Source: Antarcticimicrobium luteum (GTDB lineage: Bacteria; Pseudomonadota; Alphaproteobacteria; Rhodobacterales; Rhodobacteraceae). From it: a stretch of 57,620 nt of DNA. The stretch's first letter is position 1, and every line of letters begins with the position of its first letter. The position numbers and the translations under genes were made by a program. Where the stretch lies: positions 1 to 57,620 of the forward strand of contig NZ_SMUV01000047.1 in NCBI RefSeq assembly GCF_004358185.1, given 5' to 3'. The notes beneath the pieces are model-generated. The model was not told where the DNA came from, did not search any database, and was given only the letters and a program-made list of their open reading frames with translations. Shown here in pieces: positions 1 to 8,624 of this stretch.

Positions 1-73
1 CCGTGCCGTCCGCCTTCACGCGAACCTTCACGTTATAGTCGATCACGCGCTTGACAGGTACCACTACCTTCAT
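1..73 (-). CDS. etfB: Electron transfer flavoprotein beta subunit, 5' end only
   Basis: Only the first 24 codons lie in the window; the gene runs off the left edge. The N-terminus reads MKVVVPVKRVIDYNVKVRVK, a hallmark start for EtfB. With EtfA this protein forms the soluble heterodimer that takes electrons from acyl-CoA dehydrogenases and passes them to ETF-ubiquinone oxidoreductase. The ATG on the minus strand is preceded by a GGAG-type ribosome binding site. The upstream CoA-ester lyase is on the same strand with a 34-base gap, so the two may be co-transcribed. Identity is secure; completeness cannot be judged. Confidence 0.9.
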   Translation of the reverse strand, partial: MKVVVPVKRVIDYNVKVRVKADGT

Positions 74-107
74 TTGCGTCGGTCTCCTCTGTTGTATGGG
101 GCCGGCC

Positions 108-920
108 TCAGGAGGCCAGAATGCGCGCCGCGCGCGCCAGCACCGGCTTGTCGATCATCTGCCCCTCGAAGCGGAAGGCGCCGCCCTGCGCCGCGGCGGC
201 CTGCAGCACGCGGCGCGCCCAGTCGGCCTGTTCGGGGCGGGGGGCGAAGGCGGCGTTGACCCTATCGGCCTGTTTGGGGTGGATGCACATCATGCCGCCG
301 AACCCGCAGGCCCGGGCATGGGTGGCAGCGGCGGTGAGCCCCGCCGTATCGCCGAGATCGGCAAAGACCCCGTCGGCGGGCGCCGCGAGACCGGCGGCGA
401 CGGAGCTGGCGACCAGATGATACCGCGCACTGTCGAGCATCGCCTGTCCGCCCGGATGCGCGGCGTCGAGGGCCATGTCGAGGGCCAGGTCGATGGTGCC
501 GAGCAGCATCCGCGCGACACCGGGCATCGGCGCCATTCCGTGCAGATCCCGCAGCCCCTGCGCGGTTTCGACCAGGGGCCAGAGGGGGGCGGCGGTGCCG
601 GCGCGCGCACGGGCCAACGCGGCCGCGTTGGCCTTGGGCAGAACGACCCCGGCAATGCCGGAATGGGCGGCAAGCGCGATGTCCTCGCCATACCATTCAG
701 TCTCAGCCGCGTTGATGCGCAGCAGCACGCAGCCCGCCGGACGGCCGCCGAGAAAGGCCGCCACCGCACGGCGCGCGCGCGGCTTGTCCTCGGGGCGCAC
801 CGCGTCCTCGAGATCGACGATCACCGCATCGGCGCCGCTGGCCAGCGCCTTGGGGATGCGGTCGTCGCGCTCGCCCGGCACGAAGAGCAGGCTTTTGGCG
901 TTGAGAAATCGGTCCGTCAT
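108..920 (-). CDS. CitE-like CoA ester lyase (HpcH/HpaI aldolase family)
   Basis: The 270-residue protein is the usual length for the citrate-lyase-beta-like CoA ester lyases, which cleave or form 3-hydroxyacyl-CoA bonds (malyl-, methylmalyl- or citramalyl-CoA). Visible motifs are LFVPG (12-16), VDLEDAV (35-41), the CoA/Mg-site stretch LRIN (67-70), the metal ligands Glu118 (PLVETAQG) and Asp144 (GTIDLALD), and a C-terminal GMMCIHPKQ. The ATG at 920 begins MTDRFLNAKS; the longer frame upstream has no family similarity. It is divergent from the deacetylase operon and precedes etfB. The exact substrate cannot be told from sequence; citramalyl-CoA or malyl-CoA are the best guesses. Confidence 0.85.
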   Translation of the reverse strand: MTDRFLNAKSLLFVPGERDDRIPKALASGADAVIVDLEDAVRPEDKPRARRAVAAFLGGRPAGCVLLRINAAETEWYGEDIALAAHSGIAGVVLPKANAAALARARAGTAAPLWPLVETAQGLRDLHGMAPMPGVARMLLGTIDLALDMALDAAHPGGQAMLDSARYHLVASSVAAGLAAPADGVFADLGDTAGLTAAATHARACGFGGMMCIHPKQADRVNAAFAPRPEQADWARRVLQAAAAQGGAFRFEGQMIDKPVLARAARILAS

Positions 921-1246
921 GGCTGGGTCTCCCGGATCTGATCGCGCGCCGGGCGCGGGTCGTTGCGGTATGGGCAGAGGCCGCCCATAAGGCAAATATC
1001 CAAATTCCCTAAGTGATATAACGATCCCGTATACCGGAGCGACAGGGCGTGACCGGGCGCGCCCGCAGGCGAAGCCGCCTTCCCGGCTATCTCAAGTCGT
1101 TATAACCGGTTGCGCCCGATGGGATTGGAAAGGGAATTCGCCGACTGACATCCTGACGGCGGCATCGGCACAGATGCCGCGCGGTCCTTGCAGCGGGGGC
1201 CGCTGTGGAAATCCGACGCTCGCGTCGCCAAACGTCAGGACAGACT
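921..1246. promoter_or_regulatory. Divergent control region with an inverted TATAACGA repeat
   Basis: This 326-base gap separates the divergent CoA ester lyase and deacetylase genes and contains no convincing gene. It holds TATAACGA at 1017-1024 and its inverse TCGTTATA at 1097-1104, the only AT-rich islands in a GC-rich stretch. They could be paired operator half-sites, for example for the LysR regulator at 4350. This is a pattern seen by eye, not a recognised motif. Confidence 0.35.
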
Positions 1247-2164
1247 ATGGACGATCTCTCGCCGCCGCCTGCGGCACCCCAGGCCGCGATGCAGGCCAAT
1301 CCCCGAATACCCTACCGGCTGGCGAACCGGCAGAAACCGCTGCGCGGACCGGGCGGCAAGCGCCTGATCGTCCATCTGGTGGTGAACATCGAGCACTGGC
1401 CGTTCGACCGGGAGATGCCGCGCAAGCTGCTGACCGCGCCGCATGGGCGCGAGCAGGTGCCCGATGTGCCGAATTTCTGCTGGGCCGATTACGGGATGCG
1501 GGCGGGGATGGCGCGGCTGCTGGCCCTGCTGGCCGGGCGCGGACTGCCGGTCTCGGCCAGCATCAACGCCACCGTGATCGACAGCTATCCCGACTGCGCC
1601 GCGGCGATCCGCGAGGCGGGCTGGGAATTCATCGGCCACGGCATGCATCAGACCAGCCTGCAGGGCGGCGCGGGCGAGCGCGACGTGATCCGGCGGGCGC
1701 TGGAGAAGCTCACGGCGTTCACCGGCAAGCCGGTGCGCGGCTGGCTCAGCCCGGGGCTGCGCGAGACCGGGGCGACGCCGGATATCCTGGCGGCCGAGGG
1801 GATCGAGTATCTCTGTGACTGGAGCGTGGATGATGTGCCGCATTGGATGCAGGCCCGGCCGCGCGACCTGATCGCCATGCCCTATACGCTGGAGCTGAAC
1901 GACTCGGTCGTCTACGCGGTGGAAAAGCACAGCTCGGCCGAGATGCTGCGGCGGCTGGAGACGACGCTGGCCTGTTTCGACAGCGCCACCGAGCCGGCGG
2001 GCGCCAAGGTGCTGGGCATCGGGCTGCACCCGCATCTGATCGGGGTGCCGCACCGGCTGCCCTATCTGGCCGAAATGCTCGACCTTTTGCAGGCGCGGGG
2101 CGACGTGGCCTTCCTGACCGGGTCGCAGATCGCCGACTGGTTCGCCAGGGAGGCGGTGGAATGA
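1247..2164 (+). CDS. Polysaccharide deacetylase family protein (PuuE/allantoinase-like)
   Basis: The 305-residue protein has the NodB-type deacetylase fold of the PuuE-like subgroup: an N-terminal strand LIVHLVVNIEHW near residue 40, then GWEFIGHGMHQ, GWLSPGLRET and a C-terminal GIGLHPHLIG metal-site segment. Members act on amide or ureide bonds, not necessarily on polysaccharides. The start at 1247 (MDDLSPPP) has AGGA just upstream and removes an arginine-rich, unconserved extension. Its stop overlaps the next ATG (ATGA), so translation is coupled to the cysteine hydrolase. With that neighbour it suggests stepwise hydrolysis of an amide or ureide; the substrate is unknown. Confidence 0.75.
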   Translation: MDDLSPPPAAPQAAMQANPRIPYRLANRQKPLRGPGGKRLIVHLVVNIEHWPFDREMPRKLLTAPHGREQVPDVPNFCWADYGMRAGMARLLALLAGRGLPVSASINATVIDSYPDCAAAIREAGWEFIGHGMHQTSLQGGAGERDVIRRALEKLTAFTGKPVRGWLSPGLRETGATPDILAAEGIEYLCDWSVDDVPHWMQARPRDLIAMPYTLELNDSVVYAVEKHSSAEMLRRLETTLACFDSATEPAGAKVLGIGLHPHLIGVPHRLPYLAEMLDLLQARGDVAFLTGSQIADWFAREAVE

Positions 2165-2820
2165 GCCTCTATGAGCCGCCGATCCTGACCAATTTCGCCG
2201 CGCGTTTCGCGCCTGCGCATACCGCGCTGCTGATCATCGACATGCAGAAGGATTTCTGCCTCGACGGCTATGCCACCAGCCGGGCCGGGCGGCCACTGGA
2301 TGCGGCGCAGGGCATTGTCCCGGCGCTGCAGTCGCTGTTGATCGCCGCCCGGCGCGCCGGGGTGCTGGTGTGCCATGTGGGGTTCTGGACGCTGGAGCAT
2401 CATCTGAGCGACACCGCGCCCTGGCTGGCGCAGCGGCGGCGGGCCACCTATGCCTCGGACCGGATCGCGATGGAGGGCAGCGAGGGGGCGGAGTTCATCC
2501 CCGAGCTGGCCCCCGAGCCGGGCGAGCCGGTGATCCGCAAGCACCGTTACAGTGCCTTCAAGGGCACCGATCTGGATATGGTGCTGCGCGCGCGCGGCAT
2601 CCGCTCGGTGGTGCCCACGGGCGTGTCAACCAACGTCTGCGTCGAAAGCACCCTGCGCGACGCCTTCGAGACCGGCCATTACACCGCCCTGCCCCGCGAC
2701 ACCTGCGCGTCCTGGGACATGGAACTGCACGAGGCCACCCTGAAAACCGCCAACGCCCGCTTCGGGCTGGTCTGCGACAGCGCGGACCTCATCCATGCGT
2801 GGAACGGAGAGACCAGATGA
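2161..2820 (+). CDS. Cysteine hydrolase (isochorismatase superfamily)
   Basis: The 219-residue enzyme carries the full catalytic triad of the cysteine-hydrolase branch: Asp27 in LIIDMQKDF, Lys127 in VIRKHRYSAF and nucleophile Cys160 in GVSTNVCVEST. Known relatives include N-carbamoylsarcosine amidase, biuret hydrolase and ureidoacrylate hydrolase (RutB), all of which split amide or ureido bonds. The ATG overlaps the upstream stop by four bases and its own stop overlaps the PrpD start in the same way, so three enzymes are translated from one coupled message. The neighbouring PuuE-like deacetylase supports an amide or ureide substrate. The specific compound is not predictable. Confidence 0.85.
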   Translation: MSLYEPPILTNFAARFAPAHTALLIIDMQKDFCLDGYATSRAGRPLDAAQGIVPALQSLLIAARRAGVLVCHVGFWTLEHHLSDTAPWLAQRRRATYASDRIAMEGSEGAEFIPELAPEPGEPVIRKHRYSAFKGTDLDMVLRARGIRSVVPTGVSTNVCVESTLRDAFETGHYTALPRDTCASWDMELHEATLKTANARFGLVCDSADLIHAWNGETR

Positions 2821-4229
2821 AAGACATTAATGTAACAGACCGGTCGCTGACCGGGGACGCGGCGGGCTTTGCCGCCGGGCTGGCCTTTGAGGACATCCCG
2901 GCGCACACGCTGCATATCGCCAAACGCTGTATCATCGACGGGCTGGGCGTGATGCTGGCCGGGACCGAGCAGGAGGCGCTGGATGTCGCCGAACGCTATC
3001 TCGCCGGGACCGGGGCGACACCTGTCGCGCGGCCGGTGGGGAACCGCAAACTGAAGGTATCGCCGCAACAGGCGGCGTTCTGGAACGGGCTGGCGGGCCA
3101 TGCGATGGACTGGGATGACACCCAGGTCGCCGAGGGGCCGGACCGGCCATATGGCCTGCTGACGCATCCGACGATCCCGCCGCTTTCGGCGGCGCTGGCG
3201 CTGAGCGAGGCGGAGCCCGGTGTTTCCGGCCGGGATTTCCTCACCGGCTTCGTCGCCGGTGTCGAGGTGGAGTGCAAGATCGCCGAGGCGATCAATCCCG
3301 ACCACTATAACCTGGGCTTTCACACCAGCGGCACGATCGGCACCTTCGGCTCTGCCGCCGCCTCGGCGCGGATCCTCGGGCTGAACGCGGAACGCACCGC
3401 GCAGGTGCTGGGCGGGGCGGCCTCGATGGCCGCCGGCATCCGCGCCAATTTCGGCACCATGGGCAAGCCGATGCATGTGGGCCGGTCGTCGGAGAACGGG
3501 GTGACCAGCGCGCTGCTGGCGCGAGAGGGGTTCACCTTCAACGACGCCGCCTTGGACGGCAAATGGGGCTATCTCTCGGTCGCCGGACGCGGCGGCGAGC
3601 CCGAGCTGGTGCTGGGCCGGTTCGGCGATCCGTTCTCGCTGTCCGAACCCGGGGTCAGCATCAAGCCCTATCCCTGCGGCGTGCTGACCCATCCGTCGAT
3701 GGACGCGATGAAGGCGCTGATGCAGGAGAACGGGCTGTCGCCCGAGGACATCGACAGCGTCACGCTTTATGCCTCGAACAACATCCTGCATCCGATCCGG
3801 TTCCGCACCGCCCAGACCGAGCTGGAGGGCAAGTTCTGCATGGCCTTCCTGCTGTCGGCGATCATCCTGGCCGGGCGCGCGGGCAAGGCCGAGTTCACCG
3901 ACGCCTTCGTGCAAAGCCCGCAGTGCCAGGCGATGCAGCAGCGGGTGGAGACCCAGTTCGACCCCGATATCGCCGCGATGGGGCATGACAAGATCCTGTC
4001 GCGGATCGAGGTGGTGACCAAATCGGGCGGGATCATCCGCAAATTCTCTGACGACCGCTATCGCGGCGGACCGCAAAACCCGCTGTCGGACGCCGAGGTC
4101 GAGGGCAAGTTCCTGGACTGCGTCGCGGGCATCCTCACCGACGCGCAGGCGCGCGGAGTGCTCGACGCGATCTGGTCGCTGGAGGATCAGGCCGATGCGC
4201 GGGTGCTGCTTGACCGTGTGAACGGCTGA
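2817..4229 (+). CDS. MmgE/PrpD family protein
   Basis: The 470-residue length and motifs match the MmgE/PrpD family: RCIIDGLGVMLAG near the start, HAMDWDDTQ, THPTIPPLSAALALSE, GFHTSGTIGTFGSAAA and KPMHVGRSSENG. Characterised members are 2-methylcitrate dehydratase, cis-aconitate decarboxylase and iminodisuccinate epimerase, so the family handles tri- and dicarboxylates. This is the last of three translationally coupled genes (ATGA overlap at 2817-2820). A second, clearly different PrpD homologue sits at 5292-6659 beside a TRAP transporter. Function is likely a dehydration, isomerisation or decarboxylation of an acid made or imported by this locus. Confidence 0.85.
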   Translation: MKDINVTDRSLTGDAAGFAAGLAFEDIPAHTLHIAKRCIIDGLGVMLAGTEQEALDVAERYLAGTGATPVARPVGNRKLKVSPQQAAFWNGLAGHAMDWDDTQVAEGPDRPYGLLTHPTIPPLSAALALSEAEPGVSGRDFLTGFVAGVEVECKIAEAINPDHYNLGFHTSGTIGTFGSAAASARILGLNAERTAQVLGGAASMAAGIRANFGTMGKPMHVGRSSENGVTSALLAREGFTFNDAALDGKWGYLSVAGRGGEPELVLGRFGDPFSLSEPGVSIKPYPCGVLTHPSMDAMKALMQENGLSPEDIDSVTLYASNNILHPIRFRTAQTELEGKFCMAFLLSAIILAGRAGKAEFTDAFVQSPQCQAMQQRVETQFDPDIAAMGHDKILSRIEVVTKSGGIIRKFSDDRYRGGPQNPLSDAEVEGKFLDCVAGILTDAQARGVLDAIWSLEDQADARVLLDRVNG

Positions 4230-4349
4230 GCCCCGGTCCGGCGGTTTCTTTGCACGGCCCCTGTTCTGGTCTAATGTGGCGCGGGCCGGGTCGCCGACCT
4301 GCGCCGCAAACCGTTACAGAGACACAGAAACCGCCGGACCCGTAGCCCC

Positions 4350-5279
4350 ATGGAAATGCGCCAGCTTCACTACTTCGTTGCACTCGCGGACGAGGCCAGC
4401 GTATCGCGCGCTGCGGTGAAGCTTTCGGTGGCGCAACCGGCGATCAGCCGGCAGCTGCGCCTGCTGGAGGAGGAGCTGGGCGTGACCCTGTTCCATCGCA
4501 CCGGGCGGGGGATGAAGCTGACCAGCGCGGGGCGGTTCTTTGACGACCGGGTGCGCAAGATCCTGGGCGATCTGGGCGATCTGGAACATGACGTGCGGGC
4601 GCTGAAGGGTGTGGTCGAAGGCAAGGTGACGCTGGGCGTGCCGCCGACCGAAAGCCATATCCTGCTGCCGCCGCTGCTGGAGCGGCTGCGGCACGAACAT
4701 CCCGGCGTCGACCTGCGCACTGTCGAGGCCTTCAGCGGTGATGTGAGCGAGCTGTTGACCACCGGCCATATCGACGTTGCCCTGTTCTACAAGGCACCGC
4801 GCACCCGGCATTATGTCGCCGATGAGTTGTTGCATGAAAGCCTGTTTCTGCTGCAGCCGGCGGGCGCCGCCGCACCGGAGAAGTCCCCGCTGGAGATCGC
4901 CGACCTCACGGTCTATCCGATGGTCCTGCCCAGCCGCCGCCACGGGCTGCGGGCGTTGCTCGAGCAGGTCGGCAATGAAATGGGCCGCAAACTGACGGTG
5001 GAGCATGAGGTGGATTCGCTGATGACCATCGTCCGAATGGTCGAGGCGGGCAGCGTCTCGACCATCCTGCCGTACAACGCGGTGCAGCGGGAGGTGGCCG
5101 AGGGAAGACTTCAGGCGACCCAGATCGATCCGTTGCAGTTGCGGCGGACGCTGGTTCTGGCCACCACCACCCACCATCCGGTGCGCACGGCGATGCGGAT
5201 CGTCGCCCAGTTGTGCACCGAAATCGTACAGAATATGGCCGCAAACGGGGAGTGGAAGGGCATCATCCCCAAACGCTAG
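4350..5279 (+). CDS. LysR family transcriptional regulator
   Basis: The 309-residue protein starts MEMRQLHYFVALADEASVSR, the typical LysR winged helix-turn-helix (about residues 1-60, with VAQPAISRQLRLLEEELG as the recognition helix), followed by a periplasmic-binding-protein-like effector domain. It follows the PrpD gene on the same strand after 120 bases and ends 12 bases from the convergent second PrpD gene. It therefore lies between the two PrpD/transport modules and is the obvious candidate regulator for both. The inverted repeat at 1017-1104 and the repeats at 9800-9860 are possible targets, not proven ones. Confidence 0.88.
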   Translation: MEMRQLHYFVALADEASVSRAAVKLSVAQPAISRQLRLLEEELGVTLFHRTGRGMKLTSAGRFFDDRVRKILGDLGDLEHDVRALKGVVEGKVTLGVPPTESHILLPPLLERLRHEHPGVDLRTVEAFSGDVSELLTTGHIDVALFYKAPRTRHYVADELLHESLFLLQPAGAAAPEKSPLEIADLTVYPMVLPSRRHGLRALLEQVGNEMGRKLTVEHEVDSLMTIVRMVEAGSVSTILPYNAVQREVAEGRLQATQIDPLQLRRTLVLATTTHHPVRTAMRIVAQLCTEIVQNMAANGEWKGIIPKR

Positions 5280-5291
5280 GGGATCGCGCCC

Positions 5292-6659
5292 TCAGCCTGC
5301 CTGCGGACAGGCCAGGTCCATCAGGTTCCGCACATCGTCGAGCCGGTCCAGCGCCGCGATGCCATCGGCCAGGGCCGATGCCTGATCTTCCGACAACGGG
5401 ATCGCCGCCGCCCGGCAATTGGCGCGGAACTTGTCCAGGCGCTGTGCGTCGGTGACCGGGTTGCCCGGATGACCAAGCGCCTGGCCGACGGTTTCCTGTG
5501 CCGTGGTGCCGTCGGCATAGTCCAGCACCACGCGGCTGGGGCCAAAGGCGCTGGGTTCGGCCATGTCGAACGTATCGACCTCGATTTGCGCAGCCAGCGC
5601 CAGCGGCTCGGCCTCGGCCAGCGCGGCCGGGGTGAAATGATCGACCCCGACCCGCCCGTCGAGCAGGCAGCGCGCGACACTGTAGGACAGGCAGAGGCGG
5701 GCGTAATTGGCGGGCATGTCGGACCTCGCCGGGCGTCCGACCAGCGTGAAGGCCACCGGCGAAACGGTCACCGCGATACGGCGCAACTCGACGGGCGCGG
5801 CTGGGCGGCGGGCCAGCAGGCGCATCGCCGCCTCGATAGCGCCATGGGTCGCGCGCCCGGTGGGAAAGGGTTTTTCAACCACCTCCTCGATCCGGCGCAC
5901 CTGCGGCAGCGCGGCCAGAACCGGGGCGAGATCGACGGCGTCCTCGAACAGGTTGAAATAGCCGAACCGCCCCTCCAGCGTGTGCTGCGTGGCGCGCAGA
6001 CCCGCGCCGGCAAGGTCCACCGCCTCGACCGCCGCGCGGGCGTTGAAGCCGATCTGAAGGGCGAGCAGCATGGTGCCCTCCTCATGCGCCTGCATCGAGC
6101 CGCCGGACTGGGCGTATTGGGCGCCGAAGGCGTTGATCAGGCCCTCGCGGTCGAGACCGGCGATCTTGCCCACCGCCGCCGCCGCGCCGAAGCCGCCGAT
6201 CACGGCAGGGCGGAAAAACTTCATCGGCGCGGTGCCGGCAAGGCCGATGGCGGCAGCCACGTCGACGCCGGCGACCACCGCCTCGATCAGCCGCGCGCCG
6301 GAGATGCCGCCGCGCTGCTCAGCTGCGGCCAGCGCGGCGGGCAGGATCGCGGTGAGCGCATGGACCACCGCATCCTCGTGCAGGCAGTCAAACTCGGAGT
6401 TGTGCACGCAATAGGCGTTCATCAGCGCGGCGAGCCCGGCGGGATAGCGCCCGGCGCGGCCAAAGACACGGGCCGGGCCGCCCCGCCCCCAGGCATCGCC
6501 CGCGCCGGACAGATCGCCCGCCCACTGGCCGGCGCTGCCCGCCAGTCCGACACCCATCGTGTCGAGGATCAGCCGCCGCGCGGCGGCGCGGGTCTCTTTC
6601 GACAGGTCCGCGTGGCGGGTGGCGATCACGTGGTCGGCCAGATGTTCGATGGCATCCAT
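5292..6659 (-). CDS. MmgE/PrpD family protein, second copy
   Basis: The 455-residue protein has family landmarks AARRLILDTMGVGLAG, NAYCVHNSEFDCLHEDAVVHA, GFGAAAAVGKIAGL and KPFPTGRATHGAIEAA. It is a distant paralogue of the 2817-4229 product, so the two probably act on different acids or different steps. The ATG at 6659 has GGAG eight bases upstream; a TTG two codons earlier is possible. It lies 30 bases downstream of the TRAP large permease gene on the same strand and is probably the last gene of that operon, converting the compound the transporter brings in. Confidence 0.83.
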   Translation of the reverse strand: MDAIEHLADHVIATRHADLSKETRAAARRLILDTMGVGLAGSAGQWAGDLSGAGDAWGRGGPARVFGRAGRYPAGLAALMNAYCVHNSEFDCLHEDAVVHALTAILPAALAAAEQRGGISGARLIEAVVAGVDVAAAIGLAGTAPMKFFRPAVIGGFGAAAAVGKIAGLDREGLINAFGAQYAQSGGSMQAHEEGTMLLALQIGFNARAAVEAVDLAGAGLRATQHTLEGRFGYFNLFEDAVDLAPVLAALPQVRRIEEVVEKPFPTGRATHGAIEAAMRLLARRPAAPVELRRIAVTVSPVAFTLVGRPARSDMPANYARLCLSYSVARCLLDGRVGVDHFTPAALAEAEPLALAAQIEVDTFDMAEPSAFGPSRVVLDYADGTTAQETVGQALGHPGNPVTDAQRLDKFRANCRAAAIPLSEDQASALADGIAALDRLDDVRNLMDLACPQAG

Positions 6660-6689
6660 TCTCAAGACTCCAAAACTGTACGGCGGGGT

Positions 6690-7976
6690 CTAGCGGAGCA
6701 GGCCCGGCAACCAAAGCGCAATGTCGGGGACGGCGATGACAAGGCCGATCATCACCAGCAGCATCCCGACAAAGGGAATTGCCCCCACCATCACATCGTT
6801 CATCGAGCCGCGCGCCGGACGTATGCTTTGCACCACGAAAAGGTTGAGGCCGATGGGCGGGGTCACCAGCGCGGTTTCCAGCAGCAGCATCAGCACGATG
6901 CCGAACCAGACCGGATCGAAGCCCAGCGAGACCACGATGGGGGTGACGATGGGCACGGTGGCGATCATCATCGACAGCGTCTCCATGAAACAGCCCAGCA
7001 GAATGTAGAAGGCGGCGATGACGAGGATCGTCTGGTAAGGGCCAAGGCCCAGCGTGGTCACGAAATGCTCCATCGCGTCGGCGATGCCGATGGCGGCGAA
7101 GACCAGGTTCAGGAAATAGGCGGCGATGATGATCAGGATGATCATCGCGGTGGTGCGCATGGTGCCCTCGAAGGCGGTCAGCAGGACGCGCAGGCTGAGC
7201 GCGCGGAACATCGCGGCCAGGATCAGCGCCGCGATCACGCCCAGCGCCGCCGCCTCGGTCGGGGTGGCGAAGCCGGCATAGATCGAGCCGACGACGACCG
7301 CGAAGATGGCGGCGGGCGGCATCAGATGCGGGATGCTGCTCAGCCGGGCGCGCCAGCTCGTCTCGATGCGCCGTCCCCCCCACCTGGGGTTGATCAGGCA
7401 GGCCGCCGCGATCAGCGCCATAAACAGGCCCGCCAGCAGCAGCCCGGGCAGGATGCCCGCCAGATAGAGGCTGGGCAGCGAGGTATTGGTCATCACCGCG
7501 TAGATGATCATGTTGATCGACGGCGGGATCAGAATACCGAGCGTGCCGCCGGCGGCCAGGGTGCCCAGGAACAACCGCTCGTTATAGCCATGCACCGGCA
7601 CCTCGGGGAGCGCGACGGTGCCGACAGTGGCGGCGGTGGCGACCGAGGAGCCGGAGGTTGCCGCGAACAGCGCCGAGGTGCCGATATTAGAGTGCATCAG
7701 CCCCCCCGGCAGCCAGCCCAGCCAGTGCGACAGCGCCATGTACATCCGCGCGGAGACGCCGGTGCGCAGCAGGATTTCGCCCAGCAGGACGAACATCGGG
7801 ATCGCCACCAGCAGGTTGTTGGTGCTGGTCGACCAGGCGATGTCGCCCAGCGTGCGCACCAGCGGCATCGGCGAGAACAGTTCCGCCAGCACCAGCCCGA
7901 GTACGCCCATGACGGCGGCGACCGGCAGGCTGAGGAGGATCAGGACGATCAGGGTGGAAAGGGCTGTGGCCAGCAT
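6690..7976 (-). CDS. dctM: TRAP transporter large permease (DctM)
   Basis: The 428-residue hydrophobic protein has about a dozen membrane segments and the DctM signatures PMFVLLGEILLRTG, SGSSVATAATVGTVALPEM-type text (here ALPEVPVHGY) and GILIPPSINMIIYAV. It forms the sodium-coupled channel of a tripartite TRAP importer for carboxylates. Its start is five bases after the stop of the small permease. With the binding protein at 8625 and the small permease at 7982 it makes a complete PQM set in the order P-Q-M, followed by a PrpD homologue. The ligand is inferred to be a small organic acid. Confidence 0.92.
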   Translation of the reverse strand: MLATALSTLIVLILLSLPVAAVMGVLGLVLAELFSPMPLVRTLGDIAWSTSTNNLLVAIPMFVLLGEILLRTGVSARMYMALSHWLGWLPGGLMHSNIGTSALFAATSGSSVATAATVGTVALPEVPVHGYNERLFLGTLAAGGTLGILIPPSINMIIYAVMTNTSLPSLYLAGILPGLLLAGLFMALIAAACLINPRWGGRRIETSWRARLSSIPHLMPPAAIFAVVVGSIYAGFATPTEAAALGVIAALILAAMFRALSLRVLLTAFEGTMRTTAMIILIIIAAYFLNLVFAAIGIADAMEHFVTTLGLGPYQTILVIAAFYILLGCFMETLSMMIATVPIVTPIVVSLGFDPVWFGIVLMLLLETALVTPPIGLNLFVVQSIRPARGSMNDVMVGAIPFVGMLLVMIGLVIAVPDIALWLPGLLR

Positions 7977-7981
7977 CGGTC

Positions 7982-8623
7982 TTATCCTTGTGTCGCGGGG
8001 TCCAGGGGGGAGAGGGCGGTTTGCTCCTCGATCTCATCCTCGACCGATTTGATGCCTGCAATCCGCGAGATGCCGGCAGCATCGCCGCGCAGCAGATAGC
8101 TGATGGCGCGCAGGCACAGCAGCACCAGGGTCAGCGAAAAGAACACAAGCCCGCCGAGCCAGAGCGATTGCGGCAGCCAGAGCGGCACCTGTAACGCGGT
8201 GTTGGAGGTGGCGCCGAATTTCAGCGTGCTTTTCAGCAACTGGCCCGCCCAGTAGGTCACCAGCAGCATGAAACCCGTCATCGAGGCCAGGCTGATCAGG
8301 TCGAGAGCGGCACGCGCCTGCCGGTTTGCCAGATTGTACAGAACGTCGATCCGGATATGGGCCTGCTCGAACAGCGCGAAGGCCAGCGTCCAGGTTACCG
8401 CAACCGCAAGCACGTAGCCGGTGATCTCGTCCATACCGCCCAGTGTCACGCCGACAAACTTGCGCAGCAGCACCTCGGCCATGACCAGGACACAAACCGT
8501 GATCAGGGCAAATCCGGATACCCAGGTGGCAAAGCGGCCCAGCCTGCCGCACAGGCGCAAGGCCCGGTCCAGAGGCGCGAGCGCCCCTGGTCCCTTGCGA
8601 GGGTCGGTCTCGGAGAGAGACAT
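7982..8623 (-). CDS. dctQ: TRAP transporter small permease (DctQ)
   Basis: The 213-residue protein has four predicted membrane segments (starting near FATWVSGFALITVCVLVMAEVLL) and the DctQ-type text FVGVTLGGMDEITGYVLAVAVTW and AHIRIDVLYNL. It assembles with DctM in the inner membrane. The gene sits one base downstream of the binding-protein stop and five bases upstream of dctM, so the three are one transcription unit. The C-terminal tail (from about residue 180) is longer and more charged than in typical DctQ proteins. Confidence 0.88.
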   Translation of the reverse strand: MSLSETDPRKGPGALAPLDRALRLCGRLGRFATWVSGFALITVCVLVMAEVLLRKFVGVTLGGMDEITGYVLAVAVTWTLAFALFEQAHIRIDVLYNLANRQARAALDLISLASMTGFMLLVTYWAGQLLKSTLKFGATSNTALQVPLWLPQSLWLGGLVFFSLTLVLLCLRAISYLLRGDAAGISRIAGIKSVEDEIEEQTALSPLDPATQG

Positions 8624-8624
8624 A

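Noticed and set aside
5469-8099. 876-codon open frame on the plus strand
   Set aside because: It lies antisense to the second PrpD and TRAP permease genes, has low-complexity Gly/Arg/His/Gln-rich text and no family motif. Long antisense frames are expected at this GC content.
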